From: Moraxellaceae bacterium
GTDB taxonomy: Bacteria; Pseudomonadota; Gammaproteobacteria; Pseudomonadales; Moraxellaceae
Direction of reading: 5' to 3'
DNA length: 6,745 bases
Assembly (NCBI GenBank): GCA_014378805.1
Contig: JACMMY010000048.1
Location: 1-6,745 of the forward strand
Of the stretch, positions 6,648-6,745 are shown piece by piece (position 1 is the stretch's first letter; every line of letters begins with the position of its first letter). The notes under the pieces were generated by a model that had not been told where the DNA came from, ran no database searches, and saw nothing but the letters and a program-made list of their open reading frames with translations. The translations under genes and the position numbers were made by a program.

Positions 6648-6675
6648 TTGACAGTGGTGTGGAAATGTATAGAAT
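6648..6675 (+). promoter_or_regulatory. Strong sigma70 promoter with GC-rich discriminator, likely rRNA operon promoter
   Basis: A perfect -35 hexamer TTGACA (6648-6653), a 16-base spacer and the -10 hexamer TAGAAT (6670-6675, five of six consensus bases) point off the right edge. The discriminator GCACCCCA (6676-6683) is GC-rich, as in rRNA and tRNA promoters under stringent control, and transcription would start near 6682-6683. The AT-rich DNA upstream could act as an UP element. No coding sequence begins in the remaining ~60 bases, which fits a stable-RNA operon. Confidence 0.75.
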
Positions 6676-6682
6676 GCACCCC

Positions 6683-6745
6683 ACAGCGACGGTGATGTGC
6701 TTTTAAATAAGTAGATTAAACAATAGCTTAGGTGTTTTAGATTGA
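6683..6745 (+). promoter_or_regulatory. Putative rRNA operon leader with boxA-like antitermination element
   Basis: Downstream of the promoter, TGCTTTTAAATA (6698-6709) matches the boxA consensus TGCTCTTTAACA at 9 of 12 positions. BoxA recruits NusB-NusE for rRNA antitermination. The window ends in TTTTAGATTGA, which resembles from memory the bases just before the mature 16S 5' end in Acinetobacter-type operons. The 16S gene itself is not in the window, so the identity is an inference from promoter type, boxA and the lack of coding sequence. Confidence 0.55.

Noticed and set aside
1..6745. CRISPR arrays, insertion sequences, tRNA genes, defence or phage modules
   Set aside because: No regularly spaced repeats, transposase motifs, tRNA cloverleaf or system genes were seen. 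Gene content is chromosomal housekeeping.

Overview
The window looks like an ordinary chromosomal segment of a gammaproteobacterium, most likely Moraxellaceae (Acinetobacter or a close relative). This is inferred from moderately AT-rich coding sequence, a Nudix-TenI fusion, and a PBP1b gene followed by an LpoP-type TPR lipoprotein gene, a pairing known from Pseudomonas and Acinetobacter. No database search was possible, so the genus is not proven.

Layout. The left part (1-2614) reads on the plus strand: the 3' end of a 23S rRNA pseudouridine synthase gene (rluD-like), pgeF (a YfiH-type multicopper/purine nucleoside phosphorylase-like peptidoglycan-editing factor), a 120-base gap with a terminator-like hairpin and a separate perfect 10-bp inverted repeat, a flavodoxin-fold FMN reductase-like gene, and a Nudix hydrolase fused to a TenI/ThiE-like domain. 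The right part (2607-6349) reads on the minus strand: mrcB (PBP1b), then lpoP (its probable outer-membrane lipoprotein activator, one base downstream of the mrcB stop), then a decayed transglutaminase-like gene. The two blocks converge, with their last genes overlapping by 8 bp. The final ~100 bases carry a strong plus-strand promoter with a GC-rich discriminator and a boxA-like element. This fits the leader of a ribosomal RNA operon whose 16S gene would begin just beyond the window.

How the genes work together. The clearest functional unit is mrcB-lpoP: a bifunctional peptidoglycan synthase and the lipoprotein expected to activate it across the periplasm through its UB2H domain. pgeF may also touch peptidoglycan quality control. 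The plus-strand genes otherwise look like housekeeping or redox functions without a shared pathway. The transglutaminase-like gene keeps its catalytic triad but has lost its N-terminal part through an in-frame stop and at least one frameshift, probably two.

I see no CRISPR array, tRNA, insertion sequence, phage or defence genes, and no convincing novel multi-gene system. The points most worth a second look are the transglutaminase pseudogene, the tightly coupled mrcB-lpoP junction, the putative rrn promoter at the right edge, and the inverted repeat before the FMN reductase gene.
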